Assembly (NCBI GenBank): GCA_947632645.1
Contig: CANRQB010000008.1
Coordinates: forward strand, 1-38,977
Source of the DNA: an uncultured Clostridia bacterium
GTDB taxonomy: Bacteria; Bacillota; Clostridia; Christensenellales; UBA1242
DNA: 38,977 nt
Direction: 5' to 3'
Shown here in pieces: positions 36,328 through 38,977 of this stretch. The notes beneath the pieces were generated by a model. That model was given only the letters and a program-made list of their open reading frames with translations, was not told the DNA's origin and did not search any database. Both the position numbers and the translations under genes were made by a program. How positions within the stretch are numbered: position 1 is the first letter of the stretch; the number at the start of each line of letters is the position of its first letter.

Positions 36328-36642
36328 ATGCGGAATAAAAATGCAATTGAAAACTATGGCTTAGCCATTGAAGATAGGGTTGTAAAGTTTATTGATGTAG
36401 AGTTAATTATCGAATGTTTGCGCAAAATGAAAACAATTTCTATAGCAAATATTCAACGTAATATGCCTTTGGGTTATACATATGCCACACAGTTTTTACA
36501 AAAACTTATTATGCGCCAAATAGTTATACCGGTGGATAAAAATGTGTACGAGCTTAATAGTGAAATTAACTTAAGTTATCAAAAATTATTAGCCGAGCAC
36601 GAACGACCTTGGCACTTTAACCCTATCAACCCAAAACGTTAA
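36328..36642 (+). CDS. Small winged-helix protein resembling a stand-alone FtsK gamma domain
   Basis: MKTISIANIQRNMPLGYTYATQFLQKLIMRQIVIPV compared with KQASSSVIQRRYSVGYNRAGRIVEQMERAGFISA from the window's own FtsK; 11 bp after the preceding CDS. Confidence 0.65.
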   Translation: MRNKNAIENYGLAIEDRVVKFIDVELIIECLRKMKTISIANIQRNMPLGYTYATQFLQKLIMRQIVIPVDKNVYELNSEINLSYQKLLAEHERPWHFNPINPKR

Positions 36643-36651
36643 ATAAAAACT

Positions 36652-36685
36652 ACAAAAATAGGAAGAGATCTCTTCCTATTTTTTT
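36652..36685. terminator. Bidirectional terminator palindrome
   Basis: aaaaATAGGAAGAGATCTCTTCCTATttttttaa. Confidence 0.9.
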
Positions 36686-36723
36686 AATATTGGTTAAAAA
36701 ATAAAAAAAGGCAAAGTTGCCTT

Positions 36724-36984
36724 CTATCCACGGATTTTAAGTTTTGCTTTAATTTCACGCGCGCGCTTAATATCCACTTCGGTTAGATAATCTAACAATT
36801 TTTTGCGCTGAGAAACCATTTTGTTAAGCCCACGAGTAGAGTGTAAATCTTGCTTGTTGGTTTTAAGGTGCTCGGTAAGGTTGTTGATTCTTGCCGAAAG
36901 CAAAGCAATTTGCACTTCGATAGAGCCAGTGTCTTGTTCGTTTTTGCCGTAGGTTTTAACAATCTCTTTTTTATCTATTTTCAT
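36724..36984 (-). CDS. rpsO: 30S ribosomal protein S15
   Basis: [67 protein letters not shown]. Confidence 0.96.
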   Translation of the reverse strand: MKIDKKEIVKTYGKNEQDTGSIEVQIALLSARINNLTEHLKTNKQDLHSTRGLNKMVSQRKKLLDYLTEVDIKRAREIKAKLKIRG

Positions 36985-37127
36985 ACTCTCTCCTTTTAAT
37001 ACGCCGCTAACAATGTTGCCGTTGAGCATTCGCACAACTATTGTTAAGGTAAGTTTATTTTATCACCAAAATTTGGATTTGTCAAGGGTTTTACATATTT
37101 TTTTGCGTTTTAGCCAAACTAAGCGAT

Positions 37128-38348
37128 ATGAGAAAGTTTTTATTGCTATCTTTTGCCGTAATAACCGCGCTAGTTTTTGGCATTTTGCTTGTGCCAAATA
37201 TTAATCGCATCAACTCCCTACCCGACGATATGGTTATTACATATAGCGATGTTGAACAGTGCAACAAGCAGGATAGCTACAGCCCATTAATCAATTTGTC
37301 ACTACCAAAAAACGTGCCAGTTAGCGAGGATGGCGAACTGACAAACACTGTAATGAGTGTTAAACTTTTTGGGCTGTTTACAATAAAAAAGGTTAATGTT
37401 CGCCTACTTAGCGATACTGATGTGTTTGTTGGCGGCGACACGGTTGGCTTTAACCTGTTTAGCGAAGGGGTGATTTGCGTGGGCAGCAACGCGGTTAGCA
37501 CGGCGGACGGCCTAAGCGAGCCGATATTATCTAGCGACATCAGAGAGGGCGACGCGATAATTAGCATAGAGGACATTAAGATAGAAAACATTTTGGATTT
37601 AAATCGAATTATTAATATGCCAAAATATGCAGGCAAGGCTGTAGAAGTTCGTTTGCGCAGAAATGGGCAAGAAATATCCACCACCATCACCCCTGCGCTA
37701 GATCAGTTTACAAAAAGTTATAAGTTGGGTTTATGGGTGCGCAACAACATAAGCGGAGTGGGCACACTTACATATGTTAAACAATCTAACAACCGTTTTG
37801 GCGCGGTTGGCCACCCCATTGCTGAAGCCAATATAAGCCCGAATTTTAATATGGATAGCGGAAATATATATAAATGCAATCTGCTTGGAATAAAAAAGGG
37901 CGAGCGCAACAATCCGGGCGAAATCCGCTCGTCTATTAACCTTAGCGACGACGCAATTGGCATAGCCGACACCAATTGTGACTACGGGGTGTATGGCACG
38001 CTGCTTAATAAATCCATTATCGACCCAGAGCGCACTGCCCTACTTGGCGGCAGATTGTCGGTTAAACTTGGCGAAGCAAAAATTTACTGCGCGCTCGATA
38101 ACGAAGGGGTTAAAGGGTATGACGTTATGATTGTTAAGGCAAACAAACAAAAAAATGCGGACGATAAAAGCATGACAATCCGCGTAACCGACAAAGAACT
38201 TATTAAAAAAACAGGCGGCATAATTCAGGGCATGAGCGGCAGCCCAATTGTTCAAAATGGCAAAATTGTTGGCGCAGTAACCCATGTTATGGTTAACGAC
38301 CCCACCAGGGGGTATGGGGTATACATAGATTGGATGATAAATAATTAG
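37128..38348 (+). CDS. spoIVB: SpoIVB-family serine peptidase (S55, PDZ)
   Basis: N-terminal TM, PDZ-like DGLSEPILSSDIREGDAIISIEDIKI, RFGAVGHPI, GGIIQGMSGSPIVQNGKIVGAVTHVMVNDPTRGYGVYIDWM. Confidence 0.92.
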   Translation: MRKFLLLSFAVITALVFGILLVPNINRINSLPDDMVITYSDVEQCNKQDSYSPLINLSLPKNVPVSEDGELTNTVMSVKLFGLFTIKKVNVRLLSDTDVFVGGDTVGFNLFSEGVICVGSNAVSTADGLSEPILSSDIREGDAIISIEDIKIENILDLNRIINMPKYAGKAVEVRLRRNGQEISTTITPALDQFTKSYKLGLWVRNNISGVGTLTYVKQSNNRFGAVGHPIAEANISPNFNMDSGNIYKCNLLGIKKGERNNPGEIRSSINLSDDAIGIADTNCDYGVYGTLLNKSIIDPERTALLGGRLSVKLGEAKIYCALDNEGVKGYDVMIVKANKQKNADDKSMTIRVTDKELIKKTGGIIQGMSGSPIVQNGKIVGAVTHVMVNDPTRGYGVYIDWMINN

Positions 38349-38372
38349 TTGTATACCCCACTGGGCATAAAA

Positions 38373-38400
38373 AAGTCACCATTAAGGTGACTTTTTGTTA
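38373..38400. terminator. Bidirectional terminator hairpin
   Basis: aaAAAGTCACCattaaGGTGACTTTTT. Confidence 0.9.
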
Positions 38401-38977
38401 AGCCTCTGGCTCGGCAATTTTTTGCACAATTAACACTAAGTTGTTATAAGTGTTGTTTGTATCCTTACCTAAACTTACTGTAAGTTGAGTTTGAGCGGCT
38501 GCATTGTATAAAAATTCGCCACTAAGTGGATAGGTTGCAGCTGTATTTGCACCAGATATTTGGCTAGTGGTATCTGGTGTAGCATCAAATGCCAATGCTA
38601 TGCTTGGCGCAGTTCCGCCGCCACCACCAGTTACAACCGCGGTTGCTTGATATTTTATTAAATAGTACCCTGCTGTAAGGGTTAAGGTATCTGTGCCGTT
38701 AAATAGAACATCGGTTTGATCGGCTGGATAATCGGTACCGGCAACTAAAGTTGGGTCGGTGTTTGCCGCAACGGTGGTTGCAGTAAATTGTGCCGCTGCT
38801 ATAGTTCCTGGCTCGCCTTGTGGGCCGGCTGGGCCCACATCACCTTGCACACCTTGTGGACCAACCGCACCAGTTGCACCCGTTGGACCGATTGGACCAG
38901 TAGGACCGGTAGGGCCAGTTGGACCGATTGGACCTACCAAACCCTGTGGACCGATTGGACCAGTTGGGCCGGTTGGA
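38398..38977 (-). CDS. Collagen-like ([11 protein letters not shown] repeat) protein with BclA-like C-terminal domain, partial at right edge
   Basis: Gly-X-Y repeats stay in frame to the window end; C-terminal domain [20 protein letters not shown]...[13 protein letters not shown]. Confidence 0.85.
   Translation of the reverse strand, partial: PTGPTGPIGPQGLVGPIGPTGPTGPTGPIGPTGATGAVGPQGVQGDVGPAGPQGEPGTIAAAQFTATTVAANTDPTLVAGTDYPADQTDVLFNGTDTLTLTAGYYLIKYQATAVVTGGGGGTAPSIALAFDATPDTTSQISGANTAATYPLSGEFLYNAAAQTQLTVSLGKDTNNTYNNLVLIVQKIAEPEA

Overview
The window is a low-GC, Firmicutes/Clostridia-like chromosomal segment, read by eye without database searches. Core genes: typA/bipA (partial, left edge), HU, trxB, a 2[4Fe-4S] ferredoxin, recN, recA, pgsA, ftsK/spoIIIE, a polysaccharide deacetylase, pnp, rpsO, spoIVB, and a collagen-like protein running off the right edge. 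Accessory genes: a 2019-aa surface protein, a HTH-Fic protein, an XRE regulator with a small membrane protein, an HExxH protein, a nucleoside hydrolase with a Lys-rich tail, a frameshifted MGMT-like gene, a CadC/HMA/P-type ATPase metal operon, an M19-like dipeptidase, a lipoprotein, an orphan N6-MTase-like protein, and three unknown + strand genes. Most interesting: (1) a two-gene operon (788-aa unknown plus 104-aa FtsK-gamma-like winged helix) inserted antisense between rpsO and pnp; (2) a tRNA-Leu(AAG) locus surrounded by tRNA fragments, inverted repeats and a pseudoknot-capable element; (3) a ~130-nt multi-helix element at 3104-3237; (4) three legible repressor-operator architectures (fic, XRE, arsR) and a recA SOS box; (5) two genes broken by one missing base in a 6-nt homopolymer; (6) a small dispersed ATACCC-N-GGYAT palindrome family in convergent intergenic regions.
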